DNA of 64,000 nt from contig OY970120.1 in assembly GCA_963705885.1 (NCBI GenBank), positions 2,356,001 through 2,420,000 on the forward strand. The letters run 5' to 3'. Position numbers and translations under genes: made by a program. This document shows positions 18,084-26,836 of the stretch, one piece after another. The stretch is from MFD01275-c22 sp963705885 (GTDB lineage Bacteria > Actinomycetota > Actinomycetes > JACCUZ01). The number at the start of each line of letters is the position of its first letter. Position 1 is the stretch's first letter. The notes under the pieces are model-generated. The model was not told where the DNA came from and made no database searches. It saw nothing but the letters and a program-made list of their open reading frames with translations.

Positions 18084-19397
18084 ATGCATGGGAAGCCCCG
18101 CACGCGTGCCCTGCGCAACTCCGGGCTGCTCGTCGCCCTGACACTGCTGGCGGGCACGGCGGCCGCGCTCACGAGCACCAGCCCGGCAACGGCAGTGACC
18201 CCGCCGCAGGTGGGCATCGTCTGCACGACCGGGGTCGGCGGCGCGGCCGGCGAGCCCATCTTCAACCTGACCACGAAGACCGGCTACATCAGCCTTCCCG
18301 ACGGCAACACCGCGTACATGTGGGGCTACTCGAGCGGGTTCGACTCGTTCCAGCACCCCGGTCCGGTGCTGTGCGTCGACGAGGGCGACACCGTGACCGT
18401 CATCCTGCACAACACCCTGTCCCAGCCCACGTCGGTCACCTTCCCCGGCCAGCGCGACGTGCTGGCCGACGGGGCCCCTGCCCAGCCGCAGGTCGGCGGA
18501 GCAGGCAACGTGACCTCCCTGACCGACACGGCGGCTGCCGACGGCGGGACCATCACCTACAGCTTCGTGGCCGACGACCCCGGCACCTTCCTCTACCAGT
18601 CGGGCACAGACCCCGAGACGCAGGTCCGGATGGGCCTGTTCGGCGCGCTGATCGTGCGACCTGCTCTGGGCGCGGACTTCGCGTTCAACCGGGCGGACAG
18701 CAAGTTCGACCCCGACGAGGAGTTCATGGTCCTCCTCTCCGAGATCGACCCGTACCTGCACCAGGCCGTCGAGCAGGGCAAGCCCTTCAACATGAACAGG
18801 TACCACCCGCGCTACTGGCTCATCAACGGGCGCGGCTTCCCCGACAGCATCGCCGACAACGGCGCCTCGTGGCTGCCCACGCAGCCGTACGGCGCGCTGG
18901 CGCAGGTCGGCGAGTTCGGCCCCGGCCATCCGGACCCCGGGCTGGCCCGCTACCTGAACGTGGGCACCGAGGACTACCCGTTCCACCCGCACGGCAACAA
19001 CGGCCTGGTCGTCGGCCGCGACGGTCGCCCGTTGGCGGGTCCTGCCGGTGAGGACCTCTCGTTCGAGAAGTTCGCGATCAACATCGGTCCCGGCCAGACC
19101 TGGGACGTGATCTTCAGGTGGTACGACGCCGAGGGCTACGACCCGGTCACGAAGCCGGTCCCCTCCACGGTGCCGAACCTCGCGAACTCCGAGATCGGCG
19201 TCTTCTACAGCGGCAGCCCGTACCTGGGGACGAGGGAGTCGTTGCCGCCGGGCACGCAGACGCTCAACCAGTGCGGCGAGTACTACATCATCTCGCACAA
19301 CCACGCGCTGCACCAGATCACCTCGTGGGGCGCGAACATGACCGGCCCCATCACGTACATGCGGATCGACCCGCCGACGCCCAACGACTGCGGCTGA
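18084..19397 (+). CDS. secreted multicopper oxidase-like protein B (copper ligands only in C-terminal domain)
   Basis: 437-residue two-cupredoxin protein with a Sec signal peptide (GLLVALTLLAGTAAALTSTS). ATG 18084 is preferred over ATG 18063 because GAGAGGT precedes it by 9 bases. The N-domain lacks copper ligands: VTFPGQ stands where HxHG is expected and LYQSGT where HCH is expected. The C-domain has YPFHPHGNN (H301, H303) and SHNHALHQ (H405, H407), giving HxHG plus HxH without the T1 Cys. These four His complement the four trinuclear-type His of protein A exactly. I infer an obligate A/B heteromer with the trinuclear cluster at the interface, comparable to the inter-subunit cluster of two-domain laccases. 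The substrate is unknown. Confidence 0.86.
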   Translation: MHGKPRTRALRNSGLLVALTLLAGTAAALTSTSPATAVTPPQVGIVCTTGVGGAAGEPIFNLTTKTGYISLPDGNTAYMWGYSSGFDSFQHPGPVLCVDEGDTVTVILHNTLSQPTSVTFPGQRDVLADGAPAQPQVGGAGNVTSLTDTAAADGGTITYSFVADDPGTFLYQSGTDPETQVRMGLFGALIVRPALGADFAFNRADSKFDPDEEFMVLLSEIDPYLHQAVEQGKPFNMNRYHPRYWLINGRGFPDSIADNGASWLPTQPYGALAQVGEFGPGHPDPGLARYLNVGTEDYPFHPHGNNGLVVGRDGRPLAGPAGEDLSFEKFAINIGPGQTWDVIFRWYDAEGYDPVTKPVPSTVPNLANSEIGVFYSGSPYLGTRESLPPGTQTLNQCGEYYIISHNHALHQITSWGANMTGPITYMRIDPPTPNDCG

Positions 19398-19416
19398 CGA
19401 GAGAGGCGGGAGACCG

Positions 19417-22383
19417 ATGACTCGAAGGATGAGCATGACAAGGGCAGCCGTGTCGCTCCTGTCCGCCGGCTCGCTGGCCATGGGGGCGGTCCTGCTGGGG
19501 CCGGCGGGCTCCGTGGGAGCGGCGACGGTTCCGGTCGACCTCTACGCGGCCAGCGGGAGCACGACCCTCCCGGCGGGGGGCCAGACCGTGACGGTGTGGG
19601 GATACGCCACCAGCAGCGGCGCGGTCAGCCGGCCGGGTGGGCCGACCCTGGTCGTCGACGAGGGGGACACGGTCGAGATCACGCTGCACAACGAGCTGTC
19701 GGAGGCCACCGGTCTCCTCGTCCAGGGCCAGCAGATGGCCCCCGACCGGACGGGCGCAGCCGCCGGCGGGACCAAGACGTACACGTTCACCGCGAGCGAC
19801 GCGGGGACCTACCTCTACGAGGCCGGCCTGCTGCCCAATGCCCAGCACCAGGTCGCCATGGGGCTCTACGGCGCCCTCGTCGTCCGTCCGGCGACCGCGG
19901 GGCAGGCCTACGACGACCCTGGCACGGCGTTCGACGACGAGGCCGTGCTGCTGCTCAGCGAGATCGACCCCGCGCTGAACAACTCGGCCGACCCGGCGAC
20001 GTTCGACATGCGCACCTACGCGCCCCGGTTCTTCCTGATCAACGGCAAGGCGTACCCGGACACCGACCCGATCGCGATCGCCGGCGGGAGCCGGGTGCTC
20101 CTCCGCTATGTGAACGCGGGCAACCAGTACCACTCGATGTCGTTGCTCGGCGCGCACCAGCGCGTCGTCGCCCTCGACGGGAGCCCGCTGGACTTCGCAC
20201 GCCGCTACGTCGCGGAGACCTTCGGCCCCGGCCAGACCGCTGATGCCATCGTCACCGCGCCGAGCTCGACGCAGGACCGCACCCTGCCGCTGTACGACGG
20301 AAGCCTGCTGCTGCACAACAGCAACACCGGCGGGTTCGGCGGGATGCTCACGACGCTCGACGTCACGGGCTCCGGGGGTGGAGGGGACACCGCGGGTCCG
20401 GTGACCAGCGCCGTCGCCTTCGCCGGCGGTGACCTGACCGCGACGATCGACGACAGCAGCCGCGGGGGCGCGAACGTCGCCGAGGCGGAGTTCTACCTCG
20501 ACGTCGTGACCGGTGCGGGCACGCCGATGGACGCCGTCGTCGCGCCGTTCGACGCCGTCACCGAGGACGTCACCGCCGCCGTGGCGGTGCCCAGCGGTGA
20601 GCACGTCCTCTACGTGCGGGGCCGGGACGCGGCGGGCAACTGGGGACCGCTGAGCTCCGTGCTGGTCAACGGCGGGGACGCCGGTGGTCCGGCCTCGAAG
20701 TTCCCCCTCCTGACTCCCAGGCTCACCAACACGAGCAGGACCACTGGCGTCGCCGTGTCGGCGACGGGCGACGACACCGCCACCGGCGGGTCGGACATCG
20801 CCGCTGCCGAGTACTTCATCGACGCCGTCGGCGCCGACGGCTCGGGAAGCCCGATGGCCGTCAACGTGGCGGCGCCGGTCGCGAGCCTGGACGCCACGAT
20901 CCCCGCCGCCACCGTGAACGGGCTCTCCGAGGGCGCCCACGTCGTGTACGTCCACAGCCAGGACGCCGCGGGCAACTGGGGCGACCCGGTGACCGTCAAC
21001 CTGGTGGTGGACGTGACCGGTCCCACCACGTCGGGGGTGTCGGTCAGTCCCAGCCCCAACGACGGCACGCAGCCGGTCAACTCGAGCACCCCGGCGGTCA
21101 GGGTGTCGGCGACGACGCTCTCCGACCCCATCTCCAGCTCCGTGAACAGCCCGATCAGCCGGGCCGAGATCTTCATCGGTTCGTTCACCGGAGACGGCTC
21201 GGGCATCGCGATGATGCCCAGCGACGGTGTCTTCAACGACCCCTCGGAGGGGGGTTACGCCGACATCCCGCTGCCGACCGTGCGGGCGCTCGCCAACGGT
21301 TCCTACATGATCTACGTCCACGCCAGGGACGCGGCGGGGAACTGGGGACCGGTGGTGACCACGACGTTGGTGGTCAACAAGGTCCAGCCGGCGATCACCG
21401 CGCTCACGGTGACGCCCAACGGTGCACTGCGCGCCGCACCGGTGACGCTGGCCGCGAGGGCGACGGACACCACGTCGAACGTCACGCGTGGCGAGTGGTT
21501 CACCGGCGCCGACCCGGGAGCCGGCAACGGCACCCCGATGACGGTCCGCGGGTCGGGCCCGTGGCGCCTGTCGGCCCAGATCGACGTCAGCACCTGGGAC
21601 GACGGCGTCCACACGCTCAACGTGCGGGCGCGCAACGCGGCGGGCGAGTGGGGCTCAACCCGCTCCACGGTGCTCGACATGCGCGGTCCGCTGCACTTCT
21701 CGACGGTCGGGAACGTCAACCCGCCCGGCGTCGGAGGCACCGCGGACGATGCCGACATCCACGGCTGGGACAGCGGCGCGTTCACCCGGGAGTGGGACGC
21801 GACCCGGGCCGGGCTCCCACGCGGTGCCCGCGTGGACGGCTTCGACCGTGTCGACGACAGCCACTTCTACCTGTCGTTCAGCAACCGGGTCACGAAGGTG
21901 CCGGGACTGGGACGGGTCCAGGACGAGGACGTCGTGCTCTACGACGACGGAGTGTGGCGGCTCTTCTTCGACGGCACCGCTGCCGGGCTGAAGGGGAGCA
22001 AGCGCGACGTGGACGCGATCAGCGTCGTCGGCAGGAAGCTCTTCTTCTCGACATCCGGTGACGCCAGACCGGCCGGCGTCCGCGGTGCGGCAGACGACGC
22101 CGACATCTACCGCTGGAACGGCAGGTCGATCCGTCGGGTCTGGGACGCCAGCTCCCACGGTCTGCCGGGCACCGCCGACATCGACGGTCTCGTCAGGGTG
22201 GACGGCAAACGCTTCTACCTCTCGTTCGCCGCGGCGACCACGACCCTGCCTGGTCTGGGAGACGTCCAGGACGAGGACGTCGTCTACCACGACGGAGGTG
22301 CCTGGTCGGTCTACTTCGACGGGACCGCGCTCGGTCTCGGGGACACCGGGAAGCTCGACGTGGACGCGTTCGATGTCGACTGA
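19417..22383 (+). CDS. secreted multicopper oxidase-like protein C (ligand-poor) with Ig-like and repeat domains
   Basis: 988-residue exported protein. A signal peptide (AVLLGPAGSVGA) is followed by two cupredoxin-like domains (about residues 40-320) similar to proteins A and B. They lack HxHG and HCH: LLVQGQ and LYEAGL in the N-domain, SLLGAH and LLHNSN in the C-domain, with only a T1-position His in YHSMSLLG. Residues about 325-755 hold four Ig-like units, the first three ending DAAGNWG and the last NAAGEWG. Residues 758-988 are two copies of the repeat also found in the giant protein. GGGAG lies 5 bases before the ATG. The missing ligands suggest a structural or docking subunit rather than an oxidase. 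It overlaps the next gene by 11 bases. Confidence 0.87.
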   Translation: MTRRMSMTRAAVSLLSAGSLAMGAVLLGPAGSVGAATVPVDLYAASGSTTLPAGGQTVTVWGYATSSGAVSRPGGPTLVVDEGDTVEITLHNELSEATGLLVQGQQMAPDRTGAAAGGTKTYTFTASDAGTYLYEAGLLPNAQHQVAMGLYGALVVRPATAGQAYDDPGTAFDDEAVLLLSEIDPALNNSADPATFDMRTYAPRFFLINGKAYPDTDPIAIAGGSRVLLRYVNAGNQYHSMSLLGAHQRVVALDGSPLDFARRYVAETFGPGQTADAIVTAPSSTQDRTLPLYDGSLLLHNSNTGGFGGMLTTLDVTGSGGGGDTAGPVTSAVAFAGGDLTATIDDSSRGGANVAEAEFYLDVVTGAGTPMDAVVAPFDAVTEDVTAAVAVPSGEHVLYVRGRDAAGNWGPLSSVLVNGGDAGGPASKFPLLTPRLTNTSRTTGVAVSATGDDTATGGSDIAAAEYFIDAVGADGSGSPMAVNVAAPVASLDATIPAATVNGLSEGAHVVYVHSQDAAGNWGDPVTVNLVVDVTGPTTSGVSVSPSPNDGTQPVNSSTPAVRVSATTLSDPISSSVNSPISRAEIFIGSFTGDGSGIAMMPSDGVFNDPSEGGYADIPLPTVRALANGSYMIYVHARDAAGNWGPVVTTTLVVNKVQPAITALTVTPNGALRAAPVTLAARATDTTSNVTRGEWFTGADPGAGNGTPMTVRGSGPWRLSAQIDVSTWDDGVHTLNVRARNAAGEWGSTRSTVLDMRGPLHFSTVGNVNPPGVGGTADDADIHGWDSGAFTREWDATRAGLPRGARVDGFDRVDDSHFYLSFSNRVTKVPGLGRVQDEDVVLYDDGVWRLFFDGTAAGLKGSKRDVDAISVVGRKLFFSTSGDARPAGVRGAADDADIYRWNGRSIRRVWDASSHGLPGTADIDGLVRVDGKRFYLSFAAATTTLPGLGDVQDEDVVYHDGGAWSVYFDGTALGLGDTGKLDVDAFDVD
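21688..22380 (+). repeat. two tandem protein repeats shared with the giant secreted protein
   Basis: Copies start near 21688 and 22032. They keep the full pattern: HFSTVGNVNPPGV, DDADI, FYLSFS, VPGLG.VQDEDVV, then FFDGTA and DVDAIS. Similarity to the copies at 15156-16634 spans the whole unit, so the two proteins share a domain. Confidence 0.85.
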
Positions 22384-22879
22384 CACGCTGCCCCAGCTCG
22401 CCCTCGACACGGCGGAGGAGCCGCCACCCCGCCGCCGGTGGCTGGTGGTCGTGCTTGTCCTCCTGCTGGTCGTGGCCGGGCTCGCGGCCAGGGGCCTGTG
22501 GCCCGAGCGGAAGGCGGACATCCGCTCGGGGACGACGCTGGTGACCGCCGACGGGCTGGCGGCCCGCTACGGCATCAAGGTCTCGATGATCGCCGTCGTC
22601 GCCGCCGGCGGGCTCATCGAGTTCCGCTACCAGGTGGTCGACCCGGACAAGGCCGACCCGCTGCGACACGACGTCGGCCTGCTGCCCGCCATGGTCGTGG
22701 AGGACTCTGGGGTCACGCTCGCGCTCTCGTCCACTCCCGGTCACCACAGCAGCGAGACCACGCTCGGTGGCACCTACTTCATCCTGTTCCCCAACGCGCG
22801 CAACGCCATCCGTCGTGGCTCCCTGGTGACCGTGGTCATCGGGGAGGTGCGCCTCGAGCACGTCGTGGCCCAGGGCTGA
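22373..22879 (+). CDS. small membrane-anchored protein of the MCO operon
   Basis: 168-residue protein. Its ATG overlaps the end of the protein C gene by 11 bases, indicating translational coupling. A short cytosolic N-terminus rich in Pro/Arg is followed by one transmembrane segment (about residues 23-42, LVVVLVLLLVVAGLAARGLW). The rest, about 125 residues, would lie outside the cell. Notable segments are YGIKVSMIAVVAAGGLIEFR, VVDPDKADPL and a PGHHSSE stretch with two adjacent His that could bind copper. No named family is recognised. Its position between the MCO genes and CopC-CopD suggests a role in assembling or metallating the oxidase. Confidence 0.8.
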   Translation: MSTDTLPQLALDTAEEPPPRRRWLVVVLVLLLVVAGLAARGLWPERKADIRSGTTLVTADGLAARYGIKVSMIAVVAAGGLIEFRYQVVDPDKADPLRHDVGLLPAMVVEDSGVTLALSSTPGHHSSETTLGGTYFILFPNARNAIRRGSLVTVVIGEVRLEHVVAQG

Positions 22880-22883
22880 GCGG

Positions 22884-24746
22884 ATGGACAGGGGCCGGCC
22901 CCGGCCGTGGCGGCGGCGCACGGCGGTCCTGGCCGTCGCCCTTGCCGCGCTCCTGCTCGGGGCCGGCCCGGCGTCGGCCCACAGCGAGCTCGAGCGCTCC
23001 GACCCGCCCCACGGCGGGATGGTCGCCGAGGGCCGGACCGTCCTCACCCTCTGGTTCGGGGACGCGATCAACGCCGACGCGAGCTCGTTCGACCTGCGCA
23101 CGGCCGCGGGCGTCCCCGTGCCGGTGCGTGCCCAGGTCTCCGACGTCGCCGGCGGCGTCGTGCGGCTCGCCACCGGACCGCTCGCGACGGACACCTACGA
23201 GCTCGACTGGCGGGTCCTCTCCCTCGCGGACGGCCACCCGTCCGGCGGCTCCGTGCTGTTCGGCGTCGGGACCCGGCCCACGGTCGTCCCGGGGGGAGGC
23301 AGCGGCCTGCCGGGCCTGCCGGGGCTCGTGCTGCGGTGGCTCGACCTGTCCGCGGTCCTGCTGGCGATCGGCGCGCTGGCCGTCTCGGGCCGGGTGCTCG
23401 GGTCGCTGGGCGACGCCGGACGCCGCCCCCTGCGACGTGCCCGGCTCGTCGCCGTGCTGGCATCGGTCACCGCGGTCTACTGCGGCGTCCTGACCCCCCT
23501 GGTCCGGACCCACCGCAGCGGCACCTCGCCGCGGACCTGGGCGGGGGAGACCTGGACCACCCTCGTGGACACTCCGTGGGGACACCTCTGGATGGCGAGG
23601 GAGGTCGCGCTCGTGGTCGCGGCGGGGGCGGTCTGGTCGTGGGCGACGCGCCGCCCCCGGTCGGTGGGCCGGGTGCGGGCAGCCCTGGTGTCGCTGGCCG
23701 TGGCGGCGTGGCTGGGAGCCTCCGCCGGTCACGCGTCGGCCCTCCCGAGCGGCTCCGGGCGGGCTGCCCTGGCCTCGGCGGGCCACGTCGTCGCGGCGGG
23801 TGTCTGGGCCGGCGGACTGGTGGTCCTCGCCCTGTGCGTCCTGCCACTGATGCGCCGGGAGCCGGACCTGCGCGGCCCGGTCCTGGCGACCGTCTGGCGG
23901 ACGTACAGCCCGATGGCCGCCGCGGCGTCGGTCGTGCTGCTGGCCACGGGGCTCTATGAGGCGGGCCGGCACGTTCCCGACCTGGGCACGGTCACCACGA
24001 CGGTGTACGGCGGCGCGGTGGCCGGGAAGGTGCTGCTGGTCGCGGCGGCGCTCGCCATGGCGGGGATCAACACGCTGCTGGTCAACCCGGGGCTCGCCGC
24101 GCGGGTCGGCGGCGCGATCGGCCGGCCGGCGGGCTGGGCCCCGGTCTCGCTGCGCCGGTTCACGACGGTGGTCGCGGCCGAGGCCCTGCTGCTGGCCGTC
24201 GCCGTCGGCGCCGCCGCGCTCGCCACCTCGGTCCCCACCGCACGGGAGACCGTGCGGGCCGGCGAGGTCACCGCGCCGCACGACGACCACGTGAACGGGA
24301 TGTTCATCACCGTCGAGGCGGTGCCCGCGGGCCCGGACCTGAGCCGGCTGGTCGTGCGGGCGCGGTCGACCGTCCTGCCCGAGCCCGCGCCCGTCGACGC
24401 CGTCGGGGCGCGGCTCGTCGGTCCCGGCGGCGGGTCCACCTCGGTCATCCTGCGGGAGGTCGAGCCGGGCCGCTACGAGGGCGAGGCGACCGCCACGGCG
24501 CCGGGGGACTGGACGGCGACGGTGGCCGTCGAGCGGGCGGGGCTCCCGGACTCCGTGACGCAGGCCCGGTGGAGCGTGGCGGACCCGGCGTCCGCACGTG
24601 CCCGCCCGCTGGAGGTCGCGACCACCGTCCTGGCCGCACTCCTTCTCCTCGTCCTGGCGGGCGCCGCCGGGATCAGGGGCCGGCGACGGGACCCCCCACC
24701 GTCGCCGGCTCCTCCCGTCCGGGAGGGGCACGGGAGTCGCCGATGA
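22884..24746 (+). CDS. CopC-CopD fusion copper resistance/import protein with C-terminal extracellular domain
   Basis: 620-residue protein. The signal peptide ends ASA before HSELERSDPPHGGM, so the mature N-terminus would be the copper-binding His of CopC. The CopC domain runs to about residue 130 and keeps the later DGHPSGGSVLFGV motif. A CopD-type membrane region of about eight segments spans roughly 145-455. An additional beta-rich extracellular domain (about 465-575, YtkA/FixH-like in pattern) is followed by a final transmembrane helix and an Arg-rich tail. CopC binds Cu(II) outside the cell and CopD moves copper across the membrane, so this gene likely supplies or scavenges copper for the linked oxidases. 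It starts 4 bases after the preceding gene and overlaps the next by 4. Confidence 0.9.
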   Translation: MDRGRPRPWRRRTAVLAVALAALLLGAGPASAHSELERSDPPHGGMVAEGRTVLTLWFGDAINADASSFDLRTAAGVPVPVRAQVSDVAGGVVRLATGPLATDTYELDWRVLSLADGHPSGGSVLFGVGTRPTVVPGGGSGLPGLPGLVLRWLDLSAVLLAIGALAVSGRVLGSLGDAGRRPLRRARLVAVLASVTAVYCGVLTPLVRTHRSGTSPRTWAGETWTTLVDTPWGHLWMAREVALVVAAGAVWSWATRRPRSVGRVRAALVSLAVAAWLGASAGHASALPSGSGRAALASAGHVVAAGVWAGGLVVLALCVLPLMRREPDLRGPVLATVWRTYSPMAAAASVVLLATGLYEAGRHVPDLGTVTTTVYGGAVAGKVLLVAAALAMAGINTLLVNPGLAARVGGAIGRPAGWAPVSLRRFTTVVAAEALLLAVAVGAAALATSVPTARETVRAGEVTAPHDDHVNGMFITVEAVPAGPDLSRLVVRARSTVLPEPAPVDAVGARLVGPGGGSTSVILREVEPGRYEGEATATAPGDWTATVAVERAGLPDSVTQARWSVADPASARARPLEVATTVLAALLLLVLAGAAGIRGRRRDPPPSPAPPVREGHGSRR

Positions 24747-26806
24747 GGAGGGGCGTCACGGTGGCGGTGGTCGCGGCCCTGGTGGGCGCGATGCCGGCCG
24801 CGGAGGTCTCGGCCCGCCCCGTCGTCGACCAGGACCCCGGCCGGCTGACGCCCGAGGTCACGACCATGATCGGGTCGCTCGGCCCCGGAGAGATGGCCAC
24901 CGTTGTCGTGCAGCTGCGGGAGCAGGCCGATCTCGACGCCGTCCGCGGCGGCAGCGGGCGGGTCCGGGCGAGGCGGACGGTCGAGGCGCTGCGGGCGACG
25001 GCGGACTCCTCGCAGCGCCCGCTCCGGGCTCGGCTTCGCACCCAGGTGGCCCGCGGCGAGGTCTCGGACGTCACCCCGCTGTGGGTCGTGAACGGCGTGT
25101 CGGTGACCGCGTCGGCCGACGTGATCCGTGAGCTGGCGACGCGTCCCGACGTCGCGAGCGTCGTCGCGGACGACATCACCCTGGTCCCGAGTGCCGGCGC
25201 ACCGGAGCCGAACCAGCAGGTGATCGGCGCGCCCGAGGTCTGGGGTCTCGGGCAGACCGGGCAGGGTGTCGTGGTGGCGGGCCTCGACAGCGGCGTCGAC
25301 GTGTCGCACCCGGACCTCGCGGGGCGGTGGCGCGGCGGCACGAACAGCTGGTTCGACCCGTACGGCCAGCACCCCACGACGCCGACCGACCTCTCGGGCC
25401 ATGGCACCGCCACGATGGGGGCGATGGTCGGCGGTGACGCCGGGGGGACCTCGATCGGCACCAGCCCCGGGGCGACCTGGATCGCTGCCAAGATCTTCGA
25501 CGACGCGGGTGGCGCGACGGCCACCGCGGTCCACCAGGCGTTCCAGTGGGTGCTCGACCCCGACGGGGACCCGGGTACCGCCGATGCCCCGCACGTGGTC
25601 AACGGCTCCTGGTCGCTCGGCTCGGGACCGGGGTGCGACCCGTCGTTCCGGCCGGACCTCGCCGCGCTCCGCGCCGCCGGCATCCTGCCCGTCTTCGCCG
25701 CCGGCAACTTCGGTGCCGGCGGCTCGACCAGCGTCAGCCCGGCCAACTACCCGGAGGCGCTGGCGGTGGGGGCAGTCGCGAACAGCGGTCTGGTGTACGC
25801 GGCGAGCAGTCGCGGTCCGTCCACGTGCGCCGGGCGCGCCCGCGTGTTCCCCGACCTCGTCGCTCCGGGGGTCGACGTGCTGACGGCCGAGCGCTACGGG
25901 CTGTACCAGGTGGCGTCGGGCACCTCGATGTCCGCCCCGCACGTCTCGGGCGCTCTGGCTCTGCTGCTGGGGGCCGTGCCGGGCCTGACCGTCGACCAGC
26001 AGCAGGCCGCCCTCACCGGCACGGCACTGGACCTCGGACCGCCCGGGCCGGACGCCGCCTACGGCACCGGACGGCTCGACGTCCTCGCCGCCTACCAGTG
26101 GGTCCGGGGACTGCCCACCTTCGGGGTCGAGCTCGCGGCCGCGGTGGGGAGCGTCCCCGTCGGCGGGCGGGCCACCTACGAGGTGCGGGTCACGCCGGTG
26201 AACGGGTTCTCTGCGGACGTCTCCCTGGTGCTGTCCGGCCTGAGCCCGAGCCAGGCGGGATGGTCCTTCACCCCCTCCGTCGTGACCGGGGGCGCCGGCA
26301 CCGCCGTGCTCGAGGTGGCCACGACGTCGGCGATCGCCCCCGGCAGCCATCCGCTGGCCGTCACCGCCAGCAGCGGCACGATGCACCGGACCGGCACGGC
26401 GAGCCTGACCGTCACCGCACCGCCGGCGGTCACTCCGGAACCCGCACCGCCGCCCGCGGCGGACCCGCCCCGCTCAGCCGCGGGCCCCGGCCCCGACTTC
26501 AGCCTGTCGGCGTCCCGGCAGGCCGTGACCGTGGTCCGGGGTCGAGCCGTGCGGGTCAGGATCCGCGTCGCGGCCGAGCACGGGTTCACCGGCAGCGTGC
26601 GGCTCTCGCGGTCGGGCAAGCCCCCGCGCTCGTCGGCACGATGGTCGAGAAGGGCTGTCGTGGTGCCGGGCGGGGCGACGCTGCGGGTGAGGACGGCGCG
26701 AGCCACCCCGCGCGGCACCTACACGCTGGTGGTCCGGGGACGGTCGGGCTCGGTCCGGCACCGGGTGCCGGTGACCCTGACGGTGCGCGGGCCGCGCCGG
26801 CGCTGA
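24743..26806 (+). CDS. secreted subtilisin-like serine protease (S8)
   Basis: 687-residue exported protease. Signal peptide 1-28; I9-like propeptide about 45-150; catalytic S8 domain about 160-450 with Asp in GLDSGVDVSHPDL, His in SGHGTATMGAM and Ser in GTSMSAPHVSGA, plus the oxyanion region FAAGNFG. The middle is closest in style to bacillopeptidase F/Vpr-type enzymes. Two beta-rich C-terminal domains (about 455-555 and 580-685) flank a Pro-rich linker and may bind the cell surface. It overlaps the copCD stop by 4 bases (ATGA), placing it in the oxidase operon. Maturation of the giant protein or MCO subunits is a plausible inferred role. Confidence 0.9.
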   Translation: MRRGVTVAVVAALVGAMPAAEVSARPVVDQDPGRLTPEVTTMIGSLGPGEMATVVVQLREQADLDAVRGGSGRVRARRTVEALRATADSSQRPLRARLRTQVARGEVSDVTPLWVVNGVSVTASADVIRELATRPDVASVVADDITLVPSAGAPEPNQQVIGAPEVWGLGQTGQGVVVAGLDSGVDVSHPDLAGRWRGGTNSWFDPYGQHPTTPTDLSGHGTATMGAMVGGDAGGTSIGTSPGATWIAAKIFDDAGGATATAVHQAFQWVLDPDGDPGTADAPHVVNGSWSLGSGPGCDPSFRPDLAALRAAGILPVFAAGNFGAGGSTSVSPANYPEALAVGAVANSGLVYAASSRGPSTCAGRARVFPDLVAPGVDVLTAERYGLYQVASGTSMSAPHVSGALALLLGAVPGLTVDQQQAALTGTALDLGPPGPDAAYGTGRLDVLAAYQWVRGLPTFGVELAAAVGSVPVGGRATYEVRVTPVNGFSADVSLVLSGLSPSQAGWSFTPSVVTGGAGTAVLEVATTSAIAPGSHPLAVTASSGTMHRTGTASLTVTAPPAVTPEPAPPPAADPPRSAAGPGPDFSLSASRQAVTVVRGRAVRVRIRVAAEHGFTGSVRLSRSGKPPRSSARWSRRAVVVPGGATLRVRTARATPRGTYTLVVRGRSGSVRHRVPVTLTVRGPRRR

Positions 26807-26836
26807 CCCCGGCCCGTCGGCACGCCTCGGCCCCGC

